NCBI RefSeq assembly: GCF_030272615.1
Contig: NC_081415.1
Location: 423,115,757 to 423,179,756 of the forward strand
Reading direction: 5' to 3'
DNA length: 64,000 nucleotides
Source of the DNA: Cryptomeria japonica
Taxonomy: Eukaryota > Streptophyta > Pinopsida > Cupressales > Cupressaceae
The translations under genes and the position numbers were made by a program. Positions 1-11,397 of this stretch are shown piece by piece. The notes below the pieces were generated by a model. That model was not told where the DNA came from. It made no database searches and worked only from the letters and a program-made list of their open reading frames with translations. Each line of letters starts with the position of its first letter. Positions within the stretch are counted from its first letter, which is position 1.

Positions 1-1128
1 AAGCTGCAAGACATAACACTTCAATTAAGTCATTACATGTATGGTTAGATAGATAGAAGCATGAATATGAAAACCATAACAAATCGACCAATTGCCTTCT
101 AAAAGATGTGAGTATAAAATTGCTCTCAGATTTGTATAAGCAATACCAGTGAATAGACTACACCAAGATGAAGGATTAAATCTATATGAGCATGAGATTA
201 AACTAAATGGATGCAAGATGGATGAAAGATTCAAGAAATATGGATTCAAGCAATATGAATTCAAGCATTATGGAGTAAACTAAATATGCAAATAGCTAAA
301 CTAAGATGCAATAATCTCAAAAAGAAAGCACAATATATTCAATGACTCCAGAGCAAAAATTGTATAATAATAAATCTTCAGGGCATTTTGAATGAGAGCT
401 GAAGTCTGAATTTATAGAGAATCACAAGAGAGATCAAGAAAAAGCACAATTTAGGATTAATTGAAATAATTGAGAAATTAGATTCAGTTAACCTTGAGAT
501 AGATTCCAATTATAGTTTAATTGAAATGCATTCAGATTATAAGTTTGAGTTTGCAATGGCGATATAATTAATTAATTCCGTGCACTTGAGATAAAAATAG
601 GTAATTTTTTTATTTATTCAAGAAAAGAGTCTTTTCAATGCAACTGAAGTTCTTTTCTCAAAAGCTTTGAGTTCCAATTTTAGAGAATGATTAAATTCCT
701 TTTAAATGCTTTTCTGATTTCAAGTTATCTCAATTTAGAAGAAGAAAATAATATCTCAAGTTTGATTTCTCTCAATTCAATTCTTTTGTTTATTTTCAAT
801 TTAACTCTTGCTTTGTGATTAATTCCTCTTTTGTAATAAATTAATTCCTTTTTTGCATGATTAAATGGCAAATTTATTAATTAATTAAATATGCTAGGAT
901 ATTTAATAAATTAAATAGGATAATTGATCAAAATGATATTCTTGGAATGATTCAATTAATTAAATAAATATTTAATTAATATAGAGTTATTGATTTGCCA
1001 TGTGACATTTGATGATTGAAGAATTAATTATGTTCTCAAGATTGATTTAATTGTCTTTGGTTAGGACCTTGGTGATGTTGTCGAGATCAGGGGCCCATGG
1101 TTTAGATGACCAATTTTAGGGTATTACA
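1..1128. other. AT-rich non-genic sequence, possibly an LTR fragment
   Basis: No credible gene is seen. The stretch is AT-rich with many AATTAATTAA-like runs. It closes at about 1075-1128 with a GC-richer patch ending GGGTATTACA, which resembles the 3' end of a plant LTR. No partner LTR, primer site or target duplication was found, so the LTR reading is only a suggestion. Confidence 0.3.
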
Positions 1129-1640
1129 GGTGGAAGGATGCTAATCTGGACCATTTAACGATTTATGCTTCAGAGGGGCTTTCTGATTTGGGTGAGGGGT
1201 CACCACCTAATCCTTGTGCCTGACCAGGGATTCTTGTGGCTCCCTTGCATCATGTGCATTCTCGAGATGCTACTAGAGTCTCACCTGATGAAGCTCTTGT
1301 TCAATCTTTTGTGACCTCCTTGCAGCCTACAGATACTCTTACAAGTCCGCCTTCTATTGATTCCCTTCTTAAAGATCTCTAGCTCAAGGACCCTAATGAT
1401 TATATGGCTTGGATGGTGGTTCGTAGACGATGAAAGGGGAGTTCCTCCCTCCCTCCCAGTCTCTCCCCCAAACTTGTCTTGGATGTCTTTGTCCCCAATT
1501 GATTTGGGTTGGCTTTGTGTTGTTTCTGCAGGCCTTCTTTGATTGCCTAGTTAGTTTTGTATTTTTGTTTTGTGGATAAACTTGAACTATGTAAAGGGTG
1601 GGCACCCTAGTCAACGCTGATTTTTAATAACAAACATACA
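1129..1640 (+). mobile_element. LINE-like 3' fragment, copy 1
   Basis: The forward frame reads a Ser/Pro-rich tail that ends with a W-x-VV-x-R motif and then Pro-rich sequence, broken by stops. It is followed by a 3' region containing AAAGGGTGGGCACCCTAG and a TTTTTAATAACAAA tail. The same order (W-x-VV motif, Pro-rich tail, AAAGGGTTGGCACCCTAG, TTATTAATCAAAA) recurs at 27144-27590, so this is a dispersed repeat family and not a host gene. A non-LTR (LINE-type) ORF1 tail plus 3' UTR fits best, because the end is a short A/T tail with no LTR. No reverse transcriptase is present, so the class assignment is inference. Confidence 0.5.
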
Positions 1641-3111
1641 TAGCAAAGACTCGCATTCATGTGTCCTTAGTACATTGTCCTTGCCAGGGTATCTAATGAC
1701 TTTCTTCCCTCAATTAATTGACACTTAATTTTGACAAAGCAACTTGAGGCTTTAAGAGTGGGGTGTATAGTCAAAGATTTTGATGGTATGTTTTTAGTGG
1801 CTTCATCTAGGAGATTGAAAATTGAATCGAAAGATCTCTTCCTTTCTTTAGAACTATGCAAATCTAACAAAATCACCATGGCTCATGTTAAAGGTGATTT
1901 GATGACTATTATCAATAGAATCAAGAAGCCTTGCACTCCTCACTATAGCTATATAATATCCCTAACAATGTTTAGCTAATTTTGGGCTCAATATATCATA
2001 ATTTTCTATAGACCATGTGTATAGATAAGAAAACAAGTGATTAGAAGCATCAAATCATTCTTGGTTTTGTAATATTTGTTCCATTTTTGGCTTGGTTAAG
2101 TTGTTAAATTTAATTTTGTTAGTTATGGATGTTGAAGGTAACATATTGGGAAGGGAAGAAAGAGGGATCGATGAGTGGAGCATACATAATTTTTTTTAGT
2201 GACAGATCGGGTTGGAAGAATTGGAGGTCAGAAGAAGAGTTGCAGACCAGACAACCCCAAGACAAACCATGAGACATTATTGTGTATTAACTACCATAGC
2301 ATGACAAAAGAGTTAATTTTGTTTCATTATGAAATTATTTCCATTTGAAGGACATTCCTCATCAAAGATGCATATAAAATAGGAGAGTAGAGACACCACT
2401 AATGGCCACCATAGGAATGTTTTCAAACCAAATTTTGAATAGCGGCAGGCATAATGTAATTAGCGTTGGAAAACAAAGGAGTTTAATAGGAATGGATTAA
2501 TAGCTTGTAATGCAATAATATGGTGTATGATCTTGTTTATTTTTTATTTGGAATGTTTGAGTGTTGCAACCGATTGTGTGTGTCATCATCTTTTCATATA
2601 TTAGAGAACACATTGATAATTAATGTCGTTGCTCTATTTTATTTTATTATCTTAAGATGAAATATGGATGATTTGTAAAAGTTACTTTGTTTTTCCTAGC
2701 ATAGATGCATGGAGATTTGTTTTGTTACGACTCTAATGATTTTGGTGTTTTGATAAGTTGCTAGCAACATTCAAGGTTCCTCTCACTATTTAAAGCTAAT
2801 GTTAATATTTTGAGCTTCTGTCTAGCCATAAATGGTTTGTATTCATTGTTGTTAAAAATAGTCATCGCTCATCAACAAGGTGTTGTATTTTCTTGCCAAT
2901 TTTGATACATCACAATTGATAAATATTATCTTACATCATATACTTAACATTAGGCAATCAAAAAATTATTGCTATAGATACAAAAAATGGCTCACATCAA
3001 CTCATCTTGAATGATTTGGAAAATAAAAGAGTTTGATCTTCATGTGTTTGGCCATATTGGAATATTGATTTTTTCACATTATGATGGTGGACCTTTCATG
3101 ATTACAATCTA
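1641..3111. other. Non-genic stretch
   Basis: I see no coding region, RNA gene or clear repeat boundary. Short open frames at 1667-1979 have no recognisable domain and are read as chance. Confidence 0.5.
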
Positions 3112-4845
3112 TGTAGGGGAAAAAGTGAGACTAAGTATGGAAATCCTAATCCCACTCTCATACACACTCATGGAAATTGAAATAGCCTAGGGAGGTAATG
3201 CACATCAGCTACTTCTTATGAAAAAGAGAGAGTTTTGGATTACCTCTTAGGTTTTCTATTCATTAGTTGTAAATGAGAGAGAGGAATGATGCACAATGCA
3301 ATCTAACCTAGAAAGCAAGTAAGCAAGAAAATCTGAATATGAGAATGCAGATCAAAGAACAACTGATGCACTACTAAAAATTACATATCAGAAGGCAAAA
3401 TCTAAGGTGCAAATATGTCTAAAATCTGTGTAGAAATATTCGGGACTAGGGTGCCATGCCACTGTCTTGATTCTGCAATCTTAGAGCTGGAACTGACAGG
3501 AGGGATTTTGAGATCTGCAAAGTACTATTTTGTCAAGTCCTATTGATAGAGGGCAGGACCATGGTGCCACGCCACTATCCTGGGCAGGACAAGGGTGTTA
3601 CACCCCTATCCTTGATATATTTTTGCACTTCTAAGACTTCTGGGTGGTGTTGATGAATTTTCCAGATCTAAAACTACCTCTAGATTCCTATTTCTGCACC
3701 TGCAACTAAAAAGGGAAGGTTTGGGGTGGCTATATAGGTTTTTTCCTCAGTCAAACCCCCGTCTTGGTGATTTCCACCTCCACAAATAGCAAATAATATA
3801 CTAAAAATATGTTTACAAGAACCTTGTGTGTATGCAAGATCCTAAGAATGAAAGTAAACAACCTAGAGCAACCCTAAAGAGTAAACCCTAATTGCTTATA
3901 ATTGACAAAGTAAATTCTCTAAATCCACAATGCAAAGTGATCTAAAGCATGAATATGAATCAAAATGAAGCTTATTCAAAGACATGAAAACAACATGAAA
4001 CCATACCCAACCCCAAGGGAGAGGTACAAGCCAATCATCAGTCGATGATCTCCTATTATTCTTCTACATCTTCAAAAGTCCCCAATTGATAAAATGATGT
4101 TTGATGAATGTTTGATGGATGATAATGTTGAATGTTTTTGAAGACTTCAAAGATCTACTCTTTCGCTACAAAGAAGGCTCTAATACTCCAAAAGCCTACC
4201 CTTAAATTCTTAGAAGAAGACCCATTCAAATGAAGAAAGAGAGCTCTTAAGTAGGAAACCCTAGATCTTAATTTCACGCTTAGGATGAACTAGGATTTGA
4301 ATTTCCTACTAATATTTTGGGGTTAAGCATTATTATATCATAGGATTGTGCTCCCAAAATTTTGAGGAAAAAGTCACGGACCATGTGCATTCCCGCCACG
4401 GTCCGACCAAATTTTCACCAAATTTTTGGGGTCGTTAGATATGATGATATTAGAGCACATCCCAAAGTTACAACTAATTTCGAGATGTTTTGATGTGCCA
4501 AATCGAGCCCAAACGGTTGAAATAAGACATAATTAGGGTTTATTATTAAATGATTTATTGAAGGAATAAGATGAAAAGGGGCACGCTTAGGGTAAAGGGC
4601 CCAACTTTGTAGTGTGTAAAGTGATGAGACATGACCTTAGATTTAATTAAACTAATTAATTAAATGCTTAAAGGGGAATGAGAAATGCAAGATGCAAAAC
4701 ACACTAAGGCGGGTGCTAACCTCAGTGTGAAATTGTACCACCCTAGCAAGGGTGTACAATTTACGACACTACATAATCTTATCTCTATATTCCAATTTGA
4801 AATGATGATAACATAGTTATGTTTTCACTACACTTTTTCCCTACA
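3112..4845. mobile_element. 1.7-kb repeat with inverted ends TGTAGGG..CCCTACA
   Basis: The left end TGTAGGGGAAAAAGTG and the right end CACTTTTTCCCTACA are inverted copies with one base of length difference. The interior has no convincing ORF. Inverted ends of about 15 bp could mark a non-autonomous DNA transposon, or an LTR with extended TG..CA ends. A matching target duplication was not found, so the class is open. Element E1 inserted at its right-hand end, and the E1 target CAAAT overlaps the last two bases of this unit. Confidence 0.4.
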
Positions 4846-4848
4846 AAT

Positions 4849-6060
4849 TGTTGGCATTTTGATGATTATGTTGTGATTGTCATTGATGGACACACACTTG
4901 CTATGAGATCACTTTGTGAATGTATGAATTATGCTCAACTGGTAATTGTTCCAAACTAGTATCATGTTATAGTCTTTAGACTATTGATGTTATGCAGAAA
5001 GTGTTTACTAATCTCAAGCAGTATAAAGACCCAAGCGACATAGAGAGATCAAGCAGTTTAAGGATCTCAAGCAGAGCTGAGCAAAGGAGCTAGAAGTGGC
5101 AGTTATCTTTTTCCTAGTCTTCAATTTTTGTCAACCGAAAATCTGTTTGAACCGGTATTACTCTGAGTCACCAACCGGTAACCGTAAAAGTTGTATTAAC
5201 CGGTAATAATCTGTGATGAGTTACCAACCGGTATATTTTTGTGATGAGTTACCATCCACTAACACTTTGACGGTGATTTTGTGTCATGTTACCAAATGTG
5301 TCTAGATACAATGAACCTAGGAATTTGCAATGTAATCCTATTGGACCGACATGAAATCAAATTCCTTTTAAGGACATCATGTCTAGGGTTTTGTATGTGT
5401 ATGTATGAGTGTAGTTGTTAGGTTTTGGGGTCGTCAAAGCTCTTGTATGTGCGATCTTAACTAAGAAGATCAAGTCTGTGTATTGCAATAGAGTGTGGAT
5501 TTACTGAAGACTGAAGTAATGCTGAAGAGCATTAGCTATGAGCTATAATGGATCTAATCAAGAAGACTGTGCCATTTGCTAGATCATTCACTTGTTGATT
5601 ACTCACATCTTTGACAAGTCATAAACCCTTAACCGGGTAGGCCCAGAAAAGCCTTTGTAAATCCTTTAACAAGGTGGTTCACATCTATGGATTTGAAATC
5701 CTCTCACAAGGTAGTCTTTAATCGGACTTATCTCCTAACAGAGATTGAGATTCCTAACAAGATCTGTTCTGGTAAAGAACATTGTATAACCTTAATCAGT
5801 CTGGTTACTATTCTACAAATAGTTACTTGTGAGTTTCATCTCACTATGGTTTTTCCCATTTGGGTTTCCATGTCAAAATCTCTTGTGTTATGGTGATTGC
5901 GCTTCTATGGGTGAATGCCTTATTTTCTATTTGGTTTGCATGTGTGTTAACCAGTTTCTTTGTTAAACCATTTTACTGGTTTACTGCTAGATTGTTAAAG
6001 TGTTTAAGTACAGTATTTTTTGGTATACTAATTCACCCCCCCCCCTCTTAGTATTCATCA
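4849..6060 (+). repeat. E1 5' LTR
   Basis: A 1212-bp LTR beginning TGTTGGCATT and ending ATTCATCA after a C-rich tract (TTCACCCCC..TCTTAGTA). It matches 11398-12599 along its length. By eye I count about 29 mismatches in roughly the first 350 aligned bases and fewer afterwards. Many fall in ACCGGT or other CpG sites, where this copy has changed more. A likely transcription start lies around 5360-5400, followed by the hairpin run at 5625-5780. Confidence 0.93.
5625..5780 (+). promoter_or_regulatory. E1 leader mini-hairpin array with UAAC loops
   Basis: Successive inverted repeats: ACCC-ttaacc-GGGT (5625-5638), CCTT-taac-AAGG (5663-5674), a degenerate unit (5700-5711), AGTCT-ttaatc-GGACT (5713-5728), TCTC-ctaaca-GAGA (5731-5744), GATTC-ctaaca-AGATC (5749-5764, intact as GATTC/GGATC in the 3' LTR at 12290-12305) and GTTCT-ggtaa-AGAAC (5766-5780, different loop). 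The stems differ but remain complementary, while TAAC stays in most loops. The array sits in the expected R/U5 leader, upstream of the primer site. An RNA role is inferred. Confidence 0.6.
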
Positions 6061-6062
6061 AT

Positions 6063-6074
6063 TGGTATCAGAGG
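6063..6074 (+). other. E1 primer-binding site (tRNA-Met)
   Basis: TGGTATCAGAGG, 2 bp after the LTR end. It complements the 3' end of plant initiator tRNA-Met except for the last base, where C is usual. Confidence 0.9.
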
Positions 6075-6110
6075 CAACCTTTCTATAAGTCTAACCACTT
6101 GGTAAGAGTT

Positions 6111-7455
6111 ATGGGGGAATACACTATGAGGGAACTTACTCATTGGCTCACTTAGACTGAGCAAGCCTATGATGAACTTAAGGTCAAAATATAAGGCCTC
6201 TCAGGCAAAAAGAGAGAGCATGTTGACAAACTAATGGAGCTAACTAAAAAATAGTTCTTCTGATGAAGCGGACATGGAAGCCCTAATTCAAGAAGTTGAA
6301 AAACTGAATGAGTCCAATGCCAACCTAAGAAGGGAACTTGAAGGACTAACTATCAGAATGTGTCAAGAGCTTGAGAACCAGAGGAAAGCTAAAGATCTAT
6401 TAAAAGACAAAGATCATGAGATCTCCAAGCTGGAGCAAGAAATCAGTGCACTTACCGCTCATCTTCTTGAAAATAAAATGAAAAAGGAAGGAATCCAAGG
6501 TGAACTAAACATGGCTTTTTCTGAGAATGCAACCTTGAAGGAATCCAATGCTTCTATTTCCAAAGAACTCATTGAGTCAAAGGAAATACTTGCCAAATTC
6601 AATAAGAGCACAATCAAGCTATAATAGAAGCTTGAATCAGCTAAACCGGTAAAGAATACCAATGGACTTGGTTTCTCTAATTATGAGGAAGGTGAGACCT
6701 CTAGAACAAAAGATGGAGCATCAAAGAAACAACCGACATCAAAGGATAAAGGTAAGCAAAAGTTCAAACCTATTTGCTTTAATTGTCTCAAGGAAGGACA
6801 CACTGCTAATGTATGTAGAAGTAAGGCTTACAATAATTTTCCTTATTTTCTAAATGATAAGCCTAGACCCAATAGATTCAATGGTAATTGTTATGCATGC
6901 AACAAGTTTGGGCATAGATCATTTGAATGCAGGTCTATCATGCACAATACCGAAAGGTATCCTTAAAGGAGTCAAGGAGGTTTTCCTGAATCCTCTGAGA
7001 ACTGGAACCCAAACTGGTTTAATACCTATAGTCATCAGTCAGGTAGTGGTGGCTATCAAGCGGCAACCGGATGGAGATCAATCTATGTGATTTGTCATGG
7101 TCATGGTCACACTGCTGCAACATGCAGAAGGAAGAATGGAAACATGAATAATGGACCTTGGAAAGCACTTGGAATGGTTTGCTATCATTGCAACAAACTA
7201 GGTCATACAGCAAGATTCTACAGAACAAGAAAGAGTATATCGGATGATACACCAGTCACTCTAGAAGGAAAGATTTATGTTGAAATTGTTCAAGCAGATA
7301 TGAAGAAAACCTGGAAGAAGAAGCTTGAAGAAGTGATTCAAGTGAACCGGTTTCTGCACCTAGTGTGGAAGTCATTGAATCGGCAAACTAAGCATCATAA
7401 AAGCTTAGGGGGAGCAAATGGTGAAATGTCTCAAACCCCTAGTTTACACCGATAA
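6111..7455 (+). pseudogene. E1 gag: coiled-coil, four CCHC knuckles (broken)
   Basis: Starts at ATG 6111, the first ATG after the primer site. Stops occur at 6153 (TAG) and 6192 (TAA). A one-base slip near an A run at about 6245-6253 shifts into the frame that stays open over 6274-6621, with further stops at 6622-6627 and 6964. The first half is a Glu/Lys/Leu-rich coiled coil. The second half has knuckles CFNCLKEGHTANVC and CYACNKFGHRSFEC, a degenerate third (HGHGHTAATC) and a fourth whose last Cys is Tyr (CYHCNKLGHTARFY). CX2CX4HX4C knuckles are typical nucleocapsid RNA-binding modules, so the intact ancestor probably packaged RNA. There is no protease domain downstream. ORF2 starts about 380 bp further on, so it was probably translated separately or from a spliced RNA. 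Confidence 0.85.
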
Positions 7456-7833
7456 AAGACCTCAACCGGTATGTGATACTTGTCAGTTGGCAGAAGACCG
7501 GAAATGGTAAAAGGCAAATTAGGGTTTATGCCCTAATAGTGAAGCATTTATTATGGTAGGTGAAGAACTTGTTTAAAAGAATTTTTCAAAGTCATTTTTC
7601 ACTTATCAGCTCACGAGCGAAGAAGTTTTCAAGCACAGAGTGAAGAAAAGCAATTTGGATTGCGATTCAAAGAATTTATCAAAATCCTGAAGAAGAATCA
7701 GAAGAAAACATTTGTTGGTGAAGTATAGAACACAAAGCGGTATTTCAGCAACCAAAGGAGTGTGTAGTGAAGTTTAAATTGCAAGCCCTAAATTTTGACT
7801 TACAAAGGTATTTTTCAAAATTCACTGTTTATC

Positions 7834-10800
7834 ATGGCTTCCGCATCACATGCTAGTTCTAGTGCACCTGATGATTCTGTAGACTTCATTCAACGGAAGG
7901 CAAAATACAATGCCCTATCTCAAATACCCATTGGTGTTATAGTGGAGGAAGACATTTCTGATTACATTGACTATAAGATTGAAGATCTAGGATCTCTGAT
8001 GATCCATTCTCAGTTGAGTTTGTTTTGTGGGAAGGACAAAAAGATTAAACCGAAATTCAGAATTCTGGAAAAGAAGAAACTTCATAATGTTGTCTATTTC
8101 CTTGAAGAAATTTCAGATGATCACATTCGCATTATTCTGAGTAGAGTACATGGTGATAAAATGTACTTAGAGAGGACACATGATATTACACCAGAAGAAA
8201 TTCATGCCATCACCAGTTTCTGCAATGTCGGTGAAGTGCTAGCCCTAAGGAAGATTAGCAAGATAGAAATAACTAAGCTCACCGGTTCAGTGAGTGATTC
8301 ACGGGGAATGACTGTCAATTCCATCAAGGATGACATGGTCAAATATCCGTGTATGGTGATAGGATACCGGATGTTCCATGCCAGCAGAATCAACTCTGTC
8401 TTTGCTTCAGCGGTAAATGCCACCTACAGGATGATCAAGGAAGATGCATCATTTGATTTGTGCACTTGTATGCAAAGACAACTTTTGTTGAACCTCAAGT
8501 CGATCAAACAGGACAATGCCTTGAGATTTAAGTTTGGACAACTATTGGCTAGGTTGTTCTTCTACTTCCAAGGCTATTGTCCAGGAGTAGGTGATATTCA
8601 GTGGTCTGCTGACCAACCGGTTACAAAGAAAATCAAGGAAAGCCTACAAGTGGTAGGAACCGGTTATCCGGAAGTGCTGAACAAATACTTTGATGAGTTC
8701 AAATGCAAAATGAACCAAAGGGTGAGAATATCAGGTGATATTGTCAAGAAATATGAAGATGACATCTGCTTCACCATCGGAGTTGATGAGTCCATAATGG
8801 AGGCGGTTGAGTCTAGACAGGAAGAAGTGCAACCGATGGGATATGAGGTAATGTATGACATGCTAGATGGGTATGCTTCTACCCTAATCGCCTTGCCCCT
8901 TGATCCAAAGGCAAAGAGAACCAGCACCTATTTGAAAAGGGTTACACCGGTTGAAGCACCCTTAGTAAAGAAGGGAAAGGCAGTGCCTTCATCATCAACA
9001 CTGTTTACCATAGCAAGTCCCAAAGCGACCAAGCGGTCACCAGCAAAGAAGAAACTAGAAGCGGCACCCACCAAAGTCTTTGAGAGGAAGCAGAAGAAAA
9101 AAATCAATACATCAGACTCAAAGGACACTGTCTCTGAAGAACAACCTAAGAAGACTAGGCAAACAAGGAAAAAGACAAAGAATGAACCGACAACATCGGC
9201 ACTGGTAAATATTGATATTTCCTCTTACAAACCCTTGACACATTATCAAAGAACAATTAAGAATATTAGAAGAAAAGTGCTTGGTGATTTGAAAGAGTGC
9301 TTTGATGATTTTAATGATGGTGAAAAGGAAGAAGTTGAACAGAAAGTCATTAATTATTTATGTATTAATGACCGGTGGCCTTCAGAAATTAAGTCCGAGA
9401 CACCTGATTCTTTATATAATTCTTTAGATAACAAATGGCAAATTGCCATAGAGAAAGATCATGAAATAAGAGAGGAAGTATTTGCACAATACTTCACTGA
9501 TGTGCCTAAAATAGAACTTTATGAAGTGGTGGAGAGATATAAGGGCCTCTTCTTCATGAGAAGAAGAAGACTCATGTTGTTGGAAGGAAAAGTTTCGGAA
9601 GTGGTCAAAGATACCCACTCCCTTGCTCAATCAGCTTTAAGATTGCATCAAGTGGCTGAAGCCAACAAAAAGGCTAAGCAAGAACCGGAAATCACTCAAC
9701 CAGATGAAGTATATGATAGTGAAGGAGAACCAATCACTACTCAATTGGACCCGATTGATGTTGATGCCTTGAACGGTGAAAATGTTACTTCAGATGCACC
9801 AACAAAAATAGAAGGTCAGGGGAAAGAGGAGGAAGACAATAGAAAACGGGCAAAGAAAGAGAAGAAGAAACAGGAGGAAGAAAATAGAAAACAGGCAGAA
9901 ATGGAAAAGAAGCAAAAGGAAGAAGAGAAGAAAAAAGCGGAAGAGGAGAGAAAAGAGGAAGAAAAGAGAAAAGAAGAGGAGAATAAGAAACAAGAAGAAG
10001 AGAAGAAGAAGAAGGAAGTGGAACAGGAAAAGGAGAAGAAAAAGGAAGAGGAGAAGAGAAAGGAAGAGGAGAAGAGAAAGGAGCAAGAGAAGAAGAAGCA
10101 GGAAGAGGAGAAGAAGAAGAAGGATGAAGATGAAGAGAAGCGGAAAGAAGAGGAGAAAAAGAAGGTAGAAGAGGACAAGAAAAGAGCTAAAGAGGAAGAG
10201 GGAGTGGCACAGAGCACTCAGATGAAGACCCCAAAGGCAACCGGTAGTCAAGCCAAACCGGCTGACATTACCAATCCCATTGACCTCCAGTTTGCAAATG
10301 AATCAGAGTTGTTGTAGAGCATTAAGGTTGCCCAAGAACCCGTGGAAGTAATAAGGAGGAAGAAAGAGCAAGATGTGATCCAAGTTGCGGTGAACACTCT
10401 TACCAGTTTGATACCCGGTACCAACCTTCCCAGTACCGATTCCTCTCTTGCACAATTAAAGCTCCTATGCACAGTTGTAGAAGACCAGGTGCAAAGCCTG
10501 GAAGAGGTTGCAGAAGAAAATGCCAAGAAGGAGCATCAAAAGGCTCTGGACACTTCCTTGGTGAAAAAGTTAACAGAGCTCTGATCTAATCTACAGAAGG
10601 CACATAAGGACATTAGAGATGCAATGGATGAGGGCAAATTATTGCTAAGTAATATATGTCAACCTCATCTATTTTGTGATGATGTGCTTGCTCAGAAAGT
10701 CAAACTGCAATCTGATATGCAGTCATTTATAAGCACCTTCAAGATGCCATATGATTCCTTCTCCACATATGGACAAACCACTCACCGGTTTCAACTCCAA

Positions 10801-11088
10801 TCTGCAAGAATAGAGGCAGAGATAAGCAACCGGACATGTAATTTGTAGGAACTTCAACTGATCCTACTACCAAAACTGCAAATTCTTCAGAAATGCTATC
10901 TAAATTTGGATGCCCTAATGGTCACTCAAGAGATGAGTACCTTGGATGTCATGGAAGAGCAGGTCTATCAAATGCAAATGGAGAATGAGGTTGCTACCTC
11001 ATTGCTTGAATCATGGTCTTTATCCATGAAGACATTTATGTAGGACTTTAAATCAGTTTTTGACAAGTTTCACTCTTTATTGTCATAA
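7834..11088 (+). pseudogene. E1 ORF2: long conserved protein of unknown function (four in-frame stops)
   Basis: The ATG at 7834 (MASASH) is preferred because E2 ORF2 also begins with an ATG followed by Ala; the frame is open further upstream only from a TTG. The frame is open to a TAG at 10315 and continues, without frameshift, past TGA 10582, TAG 10846 and TAG 11041 to TAA 11086: about 1,085 codons. The N-terminal domain (residues about 177-343) aligns with E2 ORF2 through shared FGxLL..FFYF, PxVG and PMGYE blocks. A Pro/Ser/Lys linker follows, then a second shared block near residues 530-586 (DNKWQIAIEK), then a Lys/Glu helix (9817-10206) and a coiled-coil C-terminus. No protease, RT, integrase or membrane segment is seen. 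I do not recognise the family. Retention in two element families argues for a role in the element life cycle. Confidence 0.85.
9817..10206 (+). repeat. Lys/Glu-rich low-complexity segment of E1 ORF2
   Basis: About 130 codons built almost only of Lys, Glu, Arg and Gln in EEEKKK/KRKEEE-type repeats, encoded by purine-only DNA. The pattern predicts a long single alpha-helix acting as a rigid charged spacer. E2 ORF2 has a Thr/Glu/Ala-rich stretch in the corresponding place instead, so length and charge may matter more than sequence. The Phe/Leu/Ser-rich open frames on the opposite strand are artefacts of this composition. Confidence 0.8.
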
Positions 11089-11385
11089 ACTCTTTAAATC
11101 AATTTTTAATGCTAATGGAATAGGTGTTTTTCAGTTGTACTTTGTCATTGTTGGCAAAGGGGGAGTAGTATTATGTTTTTTAAAATTTTGATGGGGAGTA
11201 GTATTCTGTATTTTGATGCATGCTATGTATGCTTTCATGTTTATCTTAGTAAGGAAGTAGTATACATTGTATTTTTTGCAAAAGGGATAGTGTATATGCT
11301 TAGGGGGAGTAATTTTGATTATGGCATAATTTTGTTGTAAAACACTTAGATGTCAAAAATTTTCCTAAGTGTTGCCTTCAATGCC
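11089..11385 (+). other. E1 3' untranslated region with extra purine tracts
   Basis: Non-coding tail between ORF2 and the terminal polypurine tract. It holds further PPT-like purine tracts: AAAGGGGGAGTAGTA (near 11156), GATGGGGAGTAGTA (near 11190) and AGGGGGAGT (near 11302). Confidence 0.7.
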
Positions 11386-11396
11386 AAAGGGGGAGA
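11386..11396 (+). other. E1 polypurine tract
   Basis: AAAGGGGGAGA immediately upstream of the 3' LTR: the usual plus-strand primer position. Confidence 0.9.
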
Positions 11397-11397
11397 T

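Noticed and set aside
9790-10251. Long Phe/Leu/Ser-rich open frames on the minus strand
   Set aside because: They are the complement of the purine-only Lys/Glu repeat of E1 ORF2; composition alone keeps them open.
7834-11088. ORF2 as an envelope-like gene
   Set aside because: No signal peptide, membrane segment or Cys-rich ectodomain; the protein is charged and coiled-coil.
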